DNA from: Sclerurus mexicanus
Taxonomy: Eukaryota > Chordata > Aves > Passeriformes > Furnariidae
Assembly (NCBI GenBank): GCA_013396755.1
Contig: VWZF01002957.1
Span: forward strand, 3,137,939 to 3,201,938
Direction of reading: 5' to 3'
DNA length: 64,000 nucleotides
Shown: piece by piece, positions 49,113 through 60,415 of the stretch
Layout of the letters: every line of letters starts with the position of its first letter
Numbering within the stretch: position 1 is the stretch's first letter
The notes under the pieces: generated by a model
The model's input: the letters and a program-made list of their open reading frames with translations, nothing else
Told to the model about the DNA's origin: nothing
The model's database searches: none
Program-made: the position numbers and the translations under genes

Positions 49113-50063
49113 CAAAAATACAGAGGAGGCAAGTTTGCTAATGCTGATTATCTTCCAGATCTTCAACAGATTTTCAACAGCCATTAAAATAGTCATCTTC
49201 AAAGAACTTGTCAGGGGAAAAGTAAAATATGGTTATGTGGAACAAATTCCTTCATACAAAGATTCTTTTGAAATGGTCTCCTACCCAGGATCATCAGTCT
49301 TTACAAGAAGAGAAAAGTATTTTGGATCACGTTTTTTATTGCCTTTGAAAATATTATTGTTTGATTTTCTGACCCTATTCTCCTAATTGTCAAACATTGC
49401 ATATTGTTTTGCATTTCTTATTTCCCAAGCAAATTTAAAACTTTGTGTTTTAAATCCTAGATATTGAAAGCAAATGCATACATGGACTTTTAAAAGACTA
49501 AGCAAATATGAATTATGCCTTAATCTGGTAACATATAATGAAATTATTTTTAACAGTTAAATCTGGGGGGGGAAAGGCACAAAGATTGTTATTGTTGTTT
49601 AATAACTTACACCTTAAGAACAGAGCATAGGATGTAATGAAATCTGTGAGGTCTCATTATGCTACAATGTCTGTCTAAGCCACTCTTCCATTTTCTACTA
49701 AAACTCTTGATCTAAGTTTTATTATCATTTCTACTTTAAAAGAATTCATCTTTCTTGGTTGCATTAAACCAAAATAGCAGGCTGAGAAAAATGTTGAAAA
49801 ACAGCTCTAGTTCCATATCATCTGTGTGTCTGGGCTTAGATCTCTGCAACCCAGGCAGCAGCCAGCAAACAACTACTGAACAGCAGCCTGTGGAAAGGAC
49901 AACTGCTGCCCACAGTATACCTTTTTGCACTGAATTTGCTGCCAAAACAGCAGAGAGCAACTGGAGAAAAGATTTCCCTTTGGCACAGAGCTTGACTGAA
50001 AAGACTTCAATTTTGAAACCACTCAGAAAATATTCTCAGATCAAAATTAAAACCTACATTCTC

Positions 50064-50129
50064 AAAAAAAACCCAAATAAACAAAGAAACAAAAAAAACC
50101 CACAACAACAAAAACAAACAAACAAAAAC
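50064..50129 (+). repeat. A-rich (CAAA)n-like tract
   Basis: A tract of A with interspersed C and occasional T or G, containing CAAA, ACAACAACA and AAACCC units. The Lys/Asn-rich end of the 132-codon frame ending at 50153 is a by-product of it. Confidence 0.8.
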
Positions 50130-52969
50130 GCATCCTGGACATTCCTAAAATAGAAAGATAATGGAGAAGGTCTTCTATTGCTGGCAGATGAATTGTTGCA
50201 AGAACCCAGCACTGCAACTTGCTGATGTAATTGTTCTTCTAGCAACTCAGTGAGCTTATACTTCTGATGCCAAAAGATCCAGGTTTTGGTCTTGACAATA
50301 CATCCTTCCTGATAAGCAATGGATTATCCCTGTCTTTCCCATCACACTTCCATCCATCAGTGTCCCCTGAGTGACTGAGAAACCAGAGGTTTCCCCTTAG
50401 TGGTAAATAAACTCCTGCTTTGGCTTTCTAATACCTGTCTTTAAAACTACAACATTTTGGACACTGTATCTGCTTCAAAATACAGCATGAAAAGTAAAAG
50501 AGTAAACCTATTTCTGGCCAAGAATAGAATTGTAACTACCTTTGAGCCATCCTTCTGTGCTCACATACACATCCAGAAGAATAAACACTCTAAATGAGTT
50601 GCTTAAATGTCTGAAACCATCTCTGACACTATTTTTCTATGTTACTATTATTTTATTTATAATAAATGCTACAATATTGTGCATCATACATGGTTTATAC
50701 ACCATACTATTATTACATTTTCTGATGTATCAATATACTAGTGAGAAGACAATAGACCATTAAGTGCATTATAAATTAAAAAAAAGTTCCTGAGAGCAAT
50801 GTACCAAATGCCTTTGCATAAACCTCTGGCTGCCATATCTACTCTCCACCCATCATGGGTAAAGAAACACTCAGACCTTCTGTCTGGCAAACCTCTGTAT
50901 CTTTCATATAGATAACACTTTCCCTGACTTTCCATGCCGAAAGCTAGTTCTTGAGGAAGAGAAGCATCCTTTGTTGTCTAGATCTTTATGTAAATATTGA
51001 TATAGATAAGGCAAATCTATGCAGATCAGGTAATAAGAAATACTTTGCTGTTTCACACCAAAGAAAAACCCAACACCTTGGGCTTGGGGCTTCAGTTCCT
51101 CCATCATCCACTAGCACACCAAATCACACTGATGTCACTCCTCAGTCTACATAAAACATCAGCCTTCAGTAGGAACCAAACACTAAGGCCAGAGGCAAGG
51201 CACAGATGACTTCTTTTTAATTTTTCACTGGTTTCAGGAGGTTTTGTCTTCCTCTGTTTGAACCAGAGTTTTGCACTACCCATTCATCAATACCACCACA
51301 AGGACGTGTGCTATCCTAAGTCCAAGGCTCTGTGAAATGCTGTTCAGCAGCAGTACAAAGCAATCTCTTAAAAAAGGTTTGTTTGGGACAGAGTATTCAT
51401 GAGCTACATGGACAGAGAAGGGAAGTCTACTGTTTCTCCTGTTCTGCCAGGGATTAGGGGATGGGAAGGAAGGAAGAAAGGTTCAGGGACGGAGGGCCTA
51501 GCCTGTGGTCTTTTTATGTGACTCAGGAACAGACGAAAAATGACATTTGTGGAGCATTGTATGGTAGAGTAACAAATGGGAACAGGTATGAGAAAATATG
51601 CAAAAGAATGAATGATAACTAGAAATTTACCCTACGTCCTCACTTGGGATCATTGCTTCTCTACAGCTTCTGTCTTTTGGTTTGAGGAGCTGGGAGTTCA
51701 CTGCTCACAGCTGGAAAGCAAGAACTGTCATTGCTGTATATGCAGCAGAGCATATTTTCTATTTAAGTATTATGTTGTTCTGGTCTCTACAGAGAATAAG
51801 GGAAAATCAATCTAGTGGGACTTTTTTACTTGACAAAAGGTTTTGTTAGGATCCCTAGAAAGGAGCATAAACCTCTCTACAGGGGTAAATGAATGCAACA
51901 GGCACTGCTTGAAAGACATAGAATTTGCAAAAGATGTACAGGATAAGTGCATGTATCTATTCCAAGCTTGGGAACAGAGCTGTAGATGCAGAGAATCTCA
52001 GAAGAATTAAGTGGGAAGGGAAAGAAAGTAGAGATAAAAGCATTTGTATGTATTTATAGATTAAGCTGGGCAAACTGACAACAAGCCAATATACACTTCT
52101 GGAAGTAGCTGGCAGAAACTGATTACAAGAAAAGGAGGGAAGGAAATTAAAAATATGCAAGTGCTTTCAGAATACATGCATTCATGCAACAGAACAGCTG
52201 AAGAGAAGAGAGTGCTTTTCCAGAGCCACAAAGAAAATCATAAGATTCATGGCATGGCTCTTCCTTGACTGGCATGATGTATCAGAAAGTTAAGAAGAAA
52301 AAAAATGAATTTACACATCCTCTACTCTGGCTAACATTTCCAGACCTACCCAGGCACGTTTCAGAGCAACCTGTCCTTGCAAAACAGCCCCTAACAGAAC
52401 TTCAGACCTTCTTCCTTAGGGCAAATCCCCAAAAGTTATGAGAGTCTTCTGTAATCAAGCTTTTGTCTCAAATTTCTAACTTCCTATGGTCTGTTTTTCC
52501 TTTAACACCACTGCAGGAATGACCAAGAACTGGTTTTTGTGTTCATCTCTAGAGACAGTAGTCCAGACTTGTATTAATCTGTGTCAGCCATGGCAACGGT
52601 CACACACTTATTTACTTAGTGCATTTATTTCTCCAAACAAACAACTGTATTAAAGAAACAAGAACAAATAATAATGCTATAGATGCTTAGGTTATATTAT
52701 TGACAAAATTAATAAACTTGCTGGTCAGAATGTTATCTTTGATCCACTCCTCCCTCTGATGCACTGTCTCAATTTAAAAGTATGTTTTTGATTATGAAGG
52801 CATTTATACTAGTGTCTTGTTACACATATGAATATAAACAAATACATTTGTTAATGTATGTAGATGCACACATTTTCTTCCATAAAAATCTAGCAGCTGG
52901 ATAGATTGCTGCAGTGCTAATGGAAACACAGTGTTCCTTCCTCTTCACAGTTTCTTAGTTCTAGCAGGA

Positions 52970-53158
52970 ATCTCTCATTTGACCTTGGGCAAGGCATTTA
53001 AATTCTTTGTGCCTGTGTTTTGTCATCTGTAAAATTAAGGCTATAATACCTACCTACTTCACAAGAGGGACAGTGTTAAATTCAATGCATTAAGGTTTTA
53101 AAGTGTTTTCAGACAGCTGGATCAAAACCACTACATAATGTAAGTTATTATTAAATTA
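52970..53158 (+). mobile_element. MIR-like ancient SINE
   Basis: About 180 bases match the core and 3' half of the amniote MIR SINE on the plus strand. tttgaccttgggcaaggcat (52979-52998) corresponds to the diagnostic tgaccttgggcaagtcact. Next come tgtgcctgtgttttgtcatc followed by tgtaaaattaaggctataat (compare cctcagtttcctcatctgtaaaatggggataat), tacctacctacttcaca, a ttaaattcaatgcattaagg-type block (compare attaaatgagataatgcatg), and at the end gtaagttattattaaatta. The order and spacing are those of MIR, so this call is firmer than the one at 30655-30760. It is an old, inactive copy. Confidence 0.82.
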
Positions 53159-53352
53159 TGCTTCACTGAGTTAATGCTGTTGCATTGATTAAATAAGAAA
53201 AAATATTCAAGTGAAACCTCTTGGATACTTTTTGTCCAGAGGATCCAACCTACAGAGGGACTTGAAGGCTTATTTTAGAGAAAGAAAGGTGAGGAAATGT
53301 AGTAGTCAACAGATGTGAAAGAGTCCTGAGGAGTGGATGATCACAAGGGTGT

Positions 53353-53763
53353 TTAAAAAACATTGTAGAGCAGAAGGCAACTGCGCCTTGTGCGCCACTG
53401 TGACACGTCAGTCTCTGGAAGCAACACAGTCTCTGTTCTTCTCTGTGCCAGTGGGACAGGAACACCCTCTCTGTACCATCCCATTAACTGCTGCATTTGG
53501 CCTCTGCTTGGAGCAGTGAAGTGCAAGATCTGTAGCCTGGAGTTGCTTTCCTGATGGATCCGACCACCTCTCAGGCACAGTTCAGATATGCTTTGAGCCT
53601 GTTTGGTCACAGCAGCTAATCCATCTGTGATGAACGTGGCACACAAAAATATCAGTTGTAAAAAGGGGGATTTATCGCAGGAGGGTTGTTGATACCTGAG
53701 GCCTCTCCTACATCTCCTCTTGACCTGATGCGCAGATGCCTGGTCTTGTCCTGTGATCTCACA
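53353..53763 (-). other. Unidentified open antisense frame (136 codons, no ATG start of note)
   Basis: On the minus strand the frame is open from just after a TGA at 53764-53766 to the stop at 53353-53355. It lies in a segment that is less A+T-rich than its surroundings, and other minus-strand frames nearby are also open for 60-odd codons. The translation is polar, with several Gln and Arg, and I do not recognise it. It might be a fragment of an old LTR retroelement, a retrocopy or a chance frame in richer DNA. I could not find LTRs, a primer-binding site or a motif that would settle this. Confidence 0.15.
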
Positions 53764-54481
53764 TCAGGATCTTGTTGTGTGGGGGCAAGGGGAAGGAGTG
53801 TTTGGAGCAAGAGCTGCAGGAAGATGAGAAGGGTTTTTGACAGCATGTTGAGTTGGATGTTGTACTGGTGTTGATGCCGCTTGTCCCAATGCCATCAAGA
53901 CATTTCTTGTGGATGACAAGGAATCTAGGAAAGTAGTGATTAACATGCATATCAGTGTGATTGACAAGCTATGTGGTCTGCTTTGTACTAATGTATTGCG
54001 TGGATAACACCTATTCTAGGCATACCAGAGTCAGCATATAGATTTAGGGTACAGACTTAAATAAGAAATATTTAGTATCTTTCACAATAAATAAACAAAA
54101 ATTGCTTGATGGATCTATATGCTCAATAGACCATGGAGATCAGATTCTGTCTGGTAAGGGAACATTTTTGCCTCAAAGGGTTCAAATGGATAGTAGGCAA
54201 CGTTCTTTCAGATTGCAAAAAGACCAATTCACTTGCTTTCCCATTCCTCCATCCCAAATTTATCACTTGCAAAGGCAGGAAAAGAATAAGTACAACATTA
54301 GGTTTGACAGCCTTCTGATAGTAGTGTGCTATTAAATATACACAAATCAGGAGTTTGGAAAAACATAAGCCTTCCCAATTTGCCAAGAAGACTGAAATGG
54401 AGGTTTCAAAATCTAAAGTTGTGTGTATTTTATGTTCTTTATAACACTATGCTGCATTCCTCAAAGTATCCACTCTCTCTC

Positions 54482-54497
54482 TTTTTTTTTTTTTTTT
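54482..54497 (+). repeat. Poly-T homopolymer, 16 bases
   Basis: An uninterrupted run of 16 T following a CTCTCTCTC stretch. I recognise no element whose tail this could be. Confidence 0.85.
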
Positions 54498-57400
54498 GGT
54501 CTTATGAAAGGCTAGACTACAGGCTTTATTACTATACCAGTAATTAAGATCACACAGCCTTCTAAAAAACAATGATGCTACTTTAATTTCTTGAGAAAAA
54601 TATTTGGGACGTGAAAACTTATCACAAAAGCAGTGATGTCACTTTTGTTTGTTTGAATCCCCGCAGAACTGCTGCTGTGTAAAATGTGTGTAGTGGGATT
54701 AACTCTGTGTGATAACTCTACTTTCTGTTGGTATTCCACACAAACATTCCTTCTCAATTTTCCTCTCTTCAGCAAGGCACATATATGCCTTTCACAATGG
54801 CATTGGTTTATTTTTAAATCTATCTCATATTTTATAGAACTGAAGTCAAGTATATGAAGTTGAATTAATAATGACATCTGTTTTATTTATTTGCTTATTT
54901 GACTGACTAGTAATTTTTAAGTAAGTTCCTGGTATAAGCCTAACATGATCATCCAGAATCAGTCTCCTGCTGCCAAAAATTATCTGTGTCCTTTGACTGA
55001 AAGCCACTTGCTTTGTCATCTTTATGCCAAATGTTAACTCTGGATCCTGTTTTAGCAGCAAAGAGGTAACATTTCACAGTCTGTTACACATGGAACAGGT
55101 TACTTCTGCATGTAATTTCTATCAGATGATTAATTGTAAGGATCTGAATAACCATATTTCTGAGCGCTAAGCATGAAAATGTATTGTCAGAATATCCTCA
55201 GCTACAAGACCACTATCTCATCACTACTGCAGCAAAACAGTTTTTCTCCACCTCTAATTTTAGTGACATTATATCTTCTAATAGTTACAACTCTACCTTA
55301 CGAGGCAGGCTGGAGGAACAATGATGTGATTTATGGCTGGAAGCCATTTACCCAAAATAAACTACAGTAAAATAAAGTATGCTCAAAAATATAATTTAAG
55401 ACTACCATTGTCATGGGAAGATAAAGCATGTAAATTTGTATTTCATTTGGAAATAGCACAGCAATCAATGTTTCCAGTACTATTTGAAGTGACTGATTCA
55501 GCAGGCATTGCAGGCAAGTGGGGCTGTTTGAGTAGCAAGCTAATTTCCTGATATTATTTTTATGTACAGAATATAGAACCTTATTGATAATCATTTAGCG
55601 AATTACAAGACGAAATGGCACTGTGTGTGGAAAAAAAAGGTGTAGAGAAGAAAAGCAGGAACTAGACAGAACAATTAAGCAGATACAGTAAAAAGTAAGG
55701 ATGTCAAGTCATGAGCAGAGTGAGAACACAGGGGTTGCTGTCAGAGGTGACAGGAACAGGAGGAGGTGCAGAAAAGATGATCACCCTCTTAACAGGTAGA
55801 AGTGTAGCCCCCCCACTGTGAAAAGGGTTTTTTATGATCTGGAAATGAATTGATTCAAAAGGTTACCACATTTCACTACTCCTGGCACAGTAAAAACCCA
55901 CTATATTTAATACTTTTAAGTTCTACAGGTTGAAAGGTCTGTTCCAGAGGTTTTGAACTTCTTCCTAGCTGTTTCACAAGGAGAAAGGAGAGGGAAGGTT
56001 GGGTTGTTTGTTCTCTATGATGCAGCAAGTACATTAATACCCCTGACATTTCCCTTCCTTTGGCAGCTCCCCCACAGATCACCCTGCGCATGGAGAATAT
56101 AGAAGCAGCAGGACAGAACAGCATAGCAATCACAAACCTCCTGTGTATCTGAAGCTGAGATAGTATCTCCGCCAGTGAAGCTTAAAAACAATTTCAGGGA
56201 CATCTGGCAGAATTTGCCAGATGTTAATATGTGAATTCATGCATGGTAAAACAGGTAAAAACACACATCTTCGGTGAATGAACTGTACAATATTGAAGAA
56301 CTGAGAAAAAGCAGAAGAAATTAATCATAAAAGAGATAAGCAAAGGAAAAAAAAATAGTAGGTCCATATAACTATTTCTCAAGCATGCTTTAGATCTAAA
56401 TGAATGCTGTTATAAATCTTTGTTCTTATCAGATGACAACTTCTTATAATATTTTGATGCATTTAAGGTAAGAGATCTTGACTATATATGTAAAATAAAT
56501 AAAAATATATATTAATGATGATTTAGGGATGTGTTATATTCAATGTAAATACATTACAACTGGTGCAGAAAGAACTGATGGTCCTAAATCCTCTCCAATA
56601 ATCTTTTTGTTAAATAAAAGTTCTCTAGTCAGTAATGAAAAAAGATATATTTAACCCTTTATCTACAACTGAGGAAAACTGTCAAATTAAGTCACACACA
56701 TCAAAGACATAAAGTCAAGTAAGGAAAGTGTTTACTAACTTTGTCTATTGCTAAAGCTGGAACCCTGCACTTGTCTGTATTGAATTGTACTTACTTTTTC
56801 CAGACTGTTTCTCCAGTTCATCATGATCATATACAATTTTAATTCCGTCCCTCAGCTAACACCAAGGAAAAAATATCAACACAAAATTACAGATCATGTC
56901 CTGAACTGCTGTGCAGATGTCAGATGGGAAGAACATGTTGAATCTTTATTTTTAGATTCCAGCAGAAATCTTTACAGATTATGGCCCCAAGTGTGCCTGC
57001 TTTTGACTTTCAGAAGGATTTAAAATGTATTACTCTAAACTACACAATTCACTTCAATAGCTATGGAAGTCCTACCACAAAAGCAATTGAATTACAGGAT
57101 AACACCAAAAGTCATCTACCAGACCCATTCCATATGGAATCTTCAAAAAACAAATTAAGCACCCACTGCTCACAAAGACTCCTTGTTTCAGACTGAACAT
57201 TCACTGGACAGGACACATCTATCAGTTTTCAGGCTCTGGTCACACTGTCAGAATTTCCTGGTCATGATTTTGTTTCTTTTGTGTCTCATTGATACAACCC
57301 TGTCTCACTCTCCAAACACTGCTCATGCAGGCTCCTACCAGGCCATTATTAAGTTCTCATCCTGCAGTGCTCTGTGAAAGAAGAGTGTCTGATCTCACCA

Positions 57401-57633
57401 CGGATTCCACCAGATGATGGTACCACCAGTGCCAGATGCAAAGCACTGTGTAACTATGTAGACTGTGAGAAAGCCCACAAGGGTATTTATCCAAGCCACC
57501 TCTTGCAAACTGACACGTGCCTGCATTGTGTGCTCCCCTGTGCAGAGGAATTCAACAGTACCCATCTTGATGATTCAGGATGATGGGGAACTTGACAGCT
57601 GCTTCTCAGGACTGCATGTTGTTTGAGAATACA

Positions 57634-57692
57634 CTACTGCTGCTACTGCTGCTACTACTGCTACAACTCCTCCTCCTCCTCCTCCTCCTTCT
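57634..57692 (+). repeat. (CTR)n and (CTC)n trinucleotide microsatellite
   Basis: A compound tract of CTA/CTG triplets (57634-57664) passes into about seven CTC triplets (57667-57690). It is not inside a recognisable exon. It is likely to vary in length between individuals. Confidence 0.85.
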
Positions 57693-58147
57693 GGCTCTTA
57701 CTGCCAGAAACGTTTAATATATAATAATGACCTCCCTTTATATTGAAATGCCATTCTTTCAGATTTAAAACAGCCATGACTTCCAGACTGAAGACTTTCA
57801 TAATAACCATAGAAGTTCTTTTCTTTTTTTTTACCCCTTGTTTTCAAATAATAAAGATTTTCTTCCTGATGCACCACACAAATTTCACCCTAAAAACATT
57901 TGGAGCCTCATGATGAGTAACTGTGATTCTACCACTGCTAATCTTACATATAGATTGACATTTAAGTCAGGTTTAATATAACAGATGAACCCAACTGCTG
58001 ACTGGTTCCAGTTATGTTAAGATGTTCAGTGACTTATAAAAATAGCAAAAAAATTACTTCTCTGGCAGGCTGAGGAATTAACACCATATTGAAATACAGA
58101 CCTCTTCTCACATCATTTTCTTTGTTGGGGAGATCTTTTCATCTTTT

Positions 58148-58660
58148 CTGTTATTAAGAGAAATCAATGCAAGAAAGAAATTTATAGGATGTGGAAAAAG
58201 GGACAGGCCACGTGGGAGGACTATATAACAGACTATGCAGGGGTGCGACAAGAAAGGCCAAGGCTACTGCTATTCCGTGGGACCTTGACAGAGTGGAGAA
58301 TTGGGCATAGCGAAACATAATGAGGTTCAACAAAGGCAAGTGTAGGGTCCTGCACCTGGGGAGGAATAACCCCAACTACCTGTACAGGTTGGGGGCTGAC
58401 CTACTAGAGAGCAGCTCTGCAGAGGACGGGAGAGTACTGATGGATGACAGGTTGCCCATGAGCTGGCAGTGTGCCCTGGTGGCCAGGAAGGCCAATGGTA
58501 TCCTGGGGTGCATTGGAAAGAGTGCAGCCAGCAGGACGAGGGAGGTGAGATCCTCCCCCTCTACTTGGCCCTAGTGAGGCCACATCTGGAATACTGTGTC
58601 CAGTTCTGGGCTCCTCAGTACAAGAAAGACAAGGAACTACTGGAGCTGAAAAGGGAGTTG
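58148..58660 (+). mobile_element. CR1 fragment with the reverse transcriptase region deleted
   Basis: This plus-strand copy joins two distant parts of CR1 ORF2. The first part (58171-58224) translates as KKEIYRMWKKGQATWEDY, the family's tract between endonuclease and reverse transcriptase (compare VYDLWKKGQATQEDY). After about 58285 comes the end of ORF2: MRFNKGKCRVLHLGRNN (from 58320), then the LMDDRLPMS, QCALVARKANGILGCI and RPHLEYCVQFWAPQ blocks, all typical of the CR1 ORF2 C-terminal part. The whole catalytic core of the reverse transcriptase is missing between them. A one-base shift around 58430 and another near 58550 break the frame. It stops near 58660 without 3' UTR or tail. It is non-functional. 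Confidence 0.94.
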
Positions 58661-58908
58661 AGTAACGTCTAATTTTGACTCTTTAACCTGTTTAAGTAAA
58701 ATATCCAGTCTTTAGCAATTTGAATTATCTTTGACATTTTCTATTAAATAGTAAATCTAGTAACCTTACTTAGTTCTTATACAGTGGTTTTCACCACAGA
58801 CAATGCAGGAAATTATCAGTCTGCCAATATTTCAGACACCAGATGTTCCTGAAATTCCTTCATTGCTTCCCACTCAGGCTCAAGTTAGCTCATCTTGCTA
58901 CACAGAGA
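58661..58908. other. Spacer between oppositely oriented CR1 copies
   Basis: About 250 bases of A+T-rich DNA in which I recognise nothing. Confidence 0.5.
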
Positions 58909-59975
58909 CCACAGAATGGATTAGGTTGAAAGGGATCTCTGGGGATCATCTAGTCTAACTCCCTTGCTCAAAGCAGGGTCAGAAAAACTAAGTTGTCCAG
59001 GATTATGTCTAGTTGTGTTTTGAGTGTCCAAGGGTGGAAACTATACAAAATCTCTAGACAGTCTATTCCAGTGTTCAACCACTCTCACAGTAAAGTAAAA
59101 AAAAAATAAAAAATCCTATATTCAGATAGAATTTTCTTTCACTTTAAGCCCATTGCCTCTTGTCTTCTCAATGGGCACAAATGAGATGAGTCTGTTTCTT
59201 CTTTACACTCTGCCAACAAACATTTATAAACATTGATAGGTTTTCCCTTGACCCTTCTTAAAGCTAAATAATCCCAGCTCCATCAGCCTCACCACATAGG
59301 AGAAATGCTCATCATCCTTGTAGACTTGCTCCACTAAGTCCATATCTCTGTTGTACGAGGGTAGCCTCAAAAGTGCTGAGTAGACAAAAAGGATCATCCC
59401 CCTCAGTCTCTTGGCAACACTCTTCCCAGGGCAGCCAGCCCATGAGGCTGTTGGCCTTCTTTGCTGCAAGGGCACACTGCTGGCTCATGATCAGCTTGTT
59501 GTCCACCTTGAGGCCTTTTCTGCAAAGCTTCATTCCAACCTGTCAGCCCCAGCATGTACTGGTGTCTGGTGTTACTGCTCCCTGCGAGTAGGACTTTGCA
59601 ATTCCCCTTGCTGAACTTCATAAGGTTCCTCCTTGTCATTTCTCCAGCCTGTCATGATCCCTCTAGCACACACACCTGGTTTATCAGCCATTTCTCCTAG
59701 ACTTGTGTCATCTGCAAACCTTCAAAGGGTACAGTCTGTCCCATCATCCTGATCAGTAATTAAAGGTTAAGCCCCTGTATTTATGCCTGTGGTACACCAC
59801 TAGTGCTTGATCTTCAGCTGGACTTTGTACTGCGGATCATCACTCTTTGAGCCTGCCAGTTCAGACAGCTTTCAGTCCACCTCCACTAGGCCCTACTTCA
59901 GCTTGTGAGCTCCTTGATCACTTATGTTGTTTGGAAGGTATCACCAATGGCCTCCAGTAACATCCTGAACTGTTT
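58909..59975 (-). mobile_element. CR1 retrotransposon with RT catalytic box, inverted
   Basis: The longest CR1 copy in the window, in minus orientation. It starts with the reversed tail (ccacagaatgg at 58909) and includes the complete 3' UTR with an A-rich insertion near 59095-59112. Next comes the ORF2 end, where the minus strand gives NLMKFSKGNCKVL (aacttcataaggttcctcct at 59614-59633 on the plus strand). The minus strand then reads RFADDT at 59704-59721, with FADDT at 59704-59718. This is the reverse-transcriptase motif C, with its two catalytic aspartates intact. The block upstream of it, equivalent to GVPQGS...LFNIF, is at about 59745-59800. It fades out near 59975. Frameshifts and stops make it inactive. 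It is 5' truncated within the reverse transcriptase. Confidence 0.95.
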
Positions 59976-60312
59976 GTGCCCTTCTGTGTTGTTCCTCCTG
60001 CATACATGAGAATGGCACAAGCCGCCCATGAGATGAAAAGATGATAGCACAATATGGTAGTTGCACTTTACCTTCATACTAGTGAGTCACCAAATACCAT
60101 CTGTTTTGCCTTTCCTTACATACAGTATTTCAAAACTAAATTTTGAAACACATTTTGTACGTAATGTGCTCCAAACCACTTAACCATCTTGGTAACTCTC
60201 TGCTGACTCATGCCATTATGCCAATGTCTTACTAAGAGCCTCAGGCTAGGTCCTTTTAACCCAACCTTGTTGAGCAACCTCTGCCTCCAGTCATCAATCA
60301 TTCCTACAAACT
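59976..60312. other. Unassigned DNA between two inverted CR1 pieces
   Basis: Part of this stretch, especially 60180-60312, may belong to the older CR1 piece that follows, but I cannot align it with confidence. The 61-codon antisense frame at 60116-60301 shows no family motif. Confidence 0.4.
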
Positions 60313-60415
60313 GGAGTCATCTACAAACTTGAGAAGGTTACTCTCCATCCCATCCTCTGGGTCAAAAATCAGCTCCAGTGTTGGTCAATCTCAGGATACC
60401 GCTCAGTCTTTTCAG
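60313..60415 (-). mobile_element. Older CR1 reverse-transcriptase fragment, inverted
   Basis: The sequence agtcatctacaaacttgaga with the following tctccatcccatcctctggg matches the inverted CR1 tract around motif C. The minus strand reads FVDD at 60316-60327, in place of FADD. The tract gtgttggtcaatctcaggat then corresponds to the block upstream. It lies 610 bases from the intact FADDT box of its neighbour in the same orientation, so it must be a second copy, not a continuation. Its limits are uncertain and it may extend back to about 60180. Confidence 0.65.

Larger units (their letters stand above)
44526..52969. other. Unique non-coding DNA
   Basis: I see no gene or named transposon in these 8.4 kb. 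The stretch includes an A+T-rich segment with TA repeats (46125-46185), a short CA run (47101-47115) followed by A, a T/G-rich tract (47645-47680), two short hairpin-forming stretches (48764-48799 and 49090-49112) and a CAAA-type tract (50064-50129). Confidence 0.55.
53159..58147. other. Unique non-coding DNA with one less A+T-rich island
   Basis: I see no gene or named transposon that I can defend. The part 53340-53960 is visibly less A+T-rich and has an open antisense frame of 136 codons. The rest is ordinary A+T-rich sequence with a T run (54482-54497) and a trinucleotide tract (57634-57692). Confidence 0.5.

Noticed and set aside
49755..50153. 132-codon open frame on the plus strand
   Set aside because: The final third is a translated CAAA low-complexity tract. 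The first part has no recognisable domain.
58320..58672. Overlapping plus-strand frames that look protein-like
   Set aside because: They are the C-terminal part of CR1 ORF2 broken by small indels, so they are annotated as the mobile element and not as genes.
59224..59639. Overlapping minus-strand frames
   Set aside because: Pieces of CR1 ORF2 end and 3' UTR in the inverted copy, not a gene.
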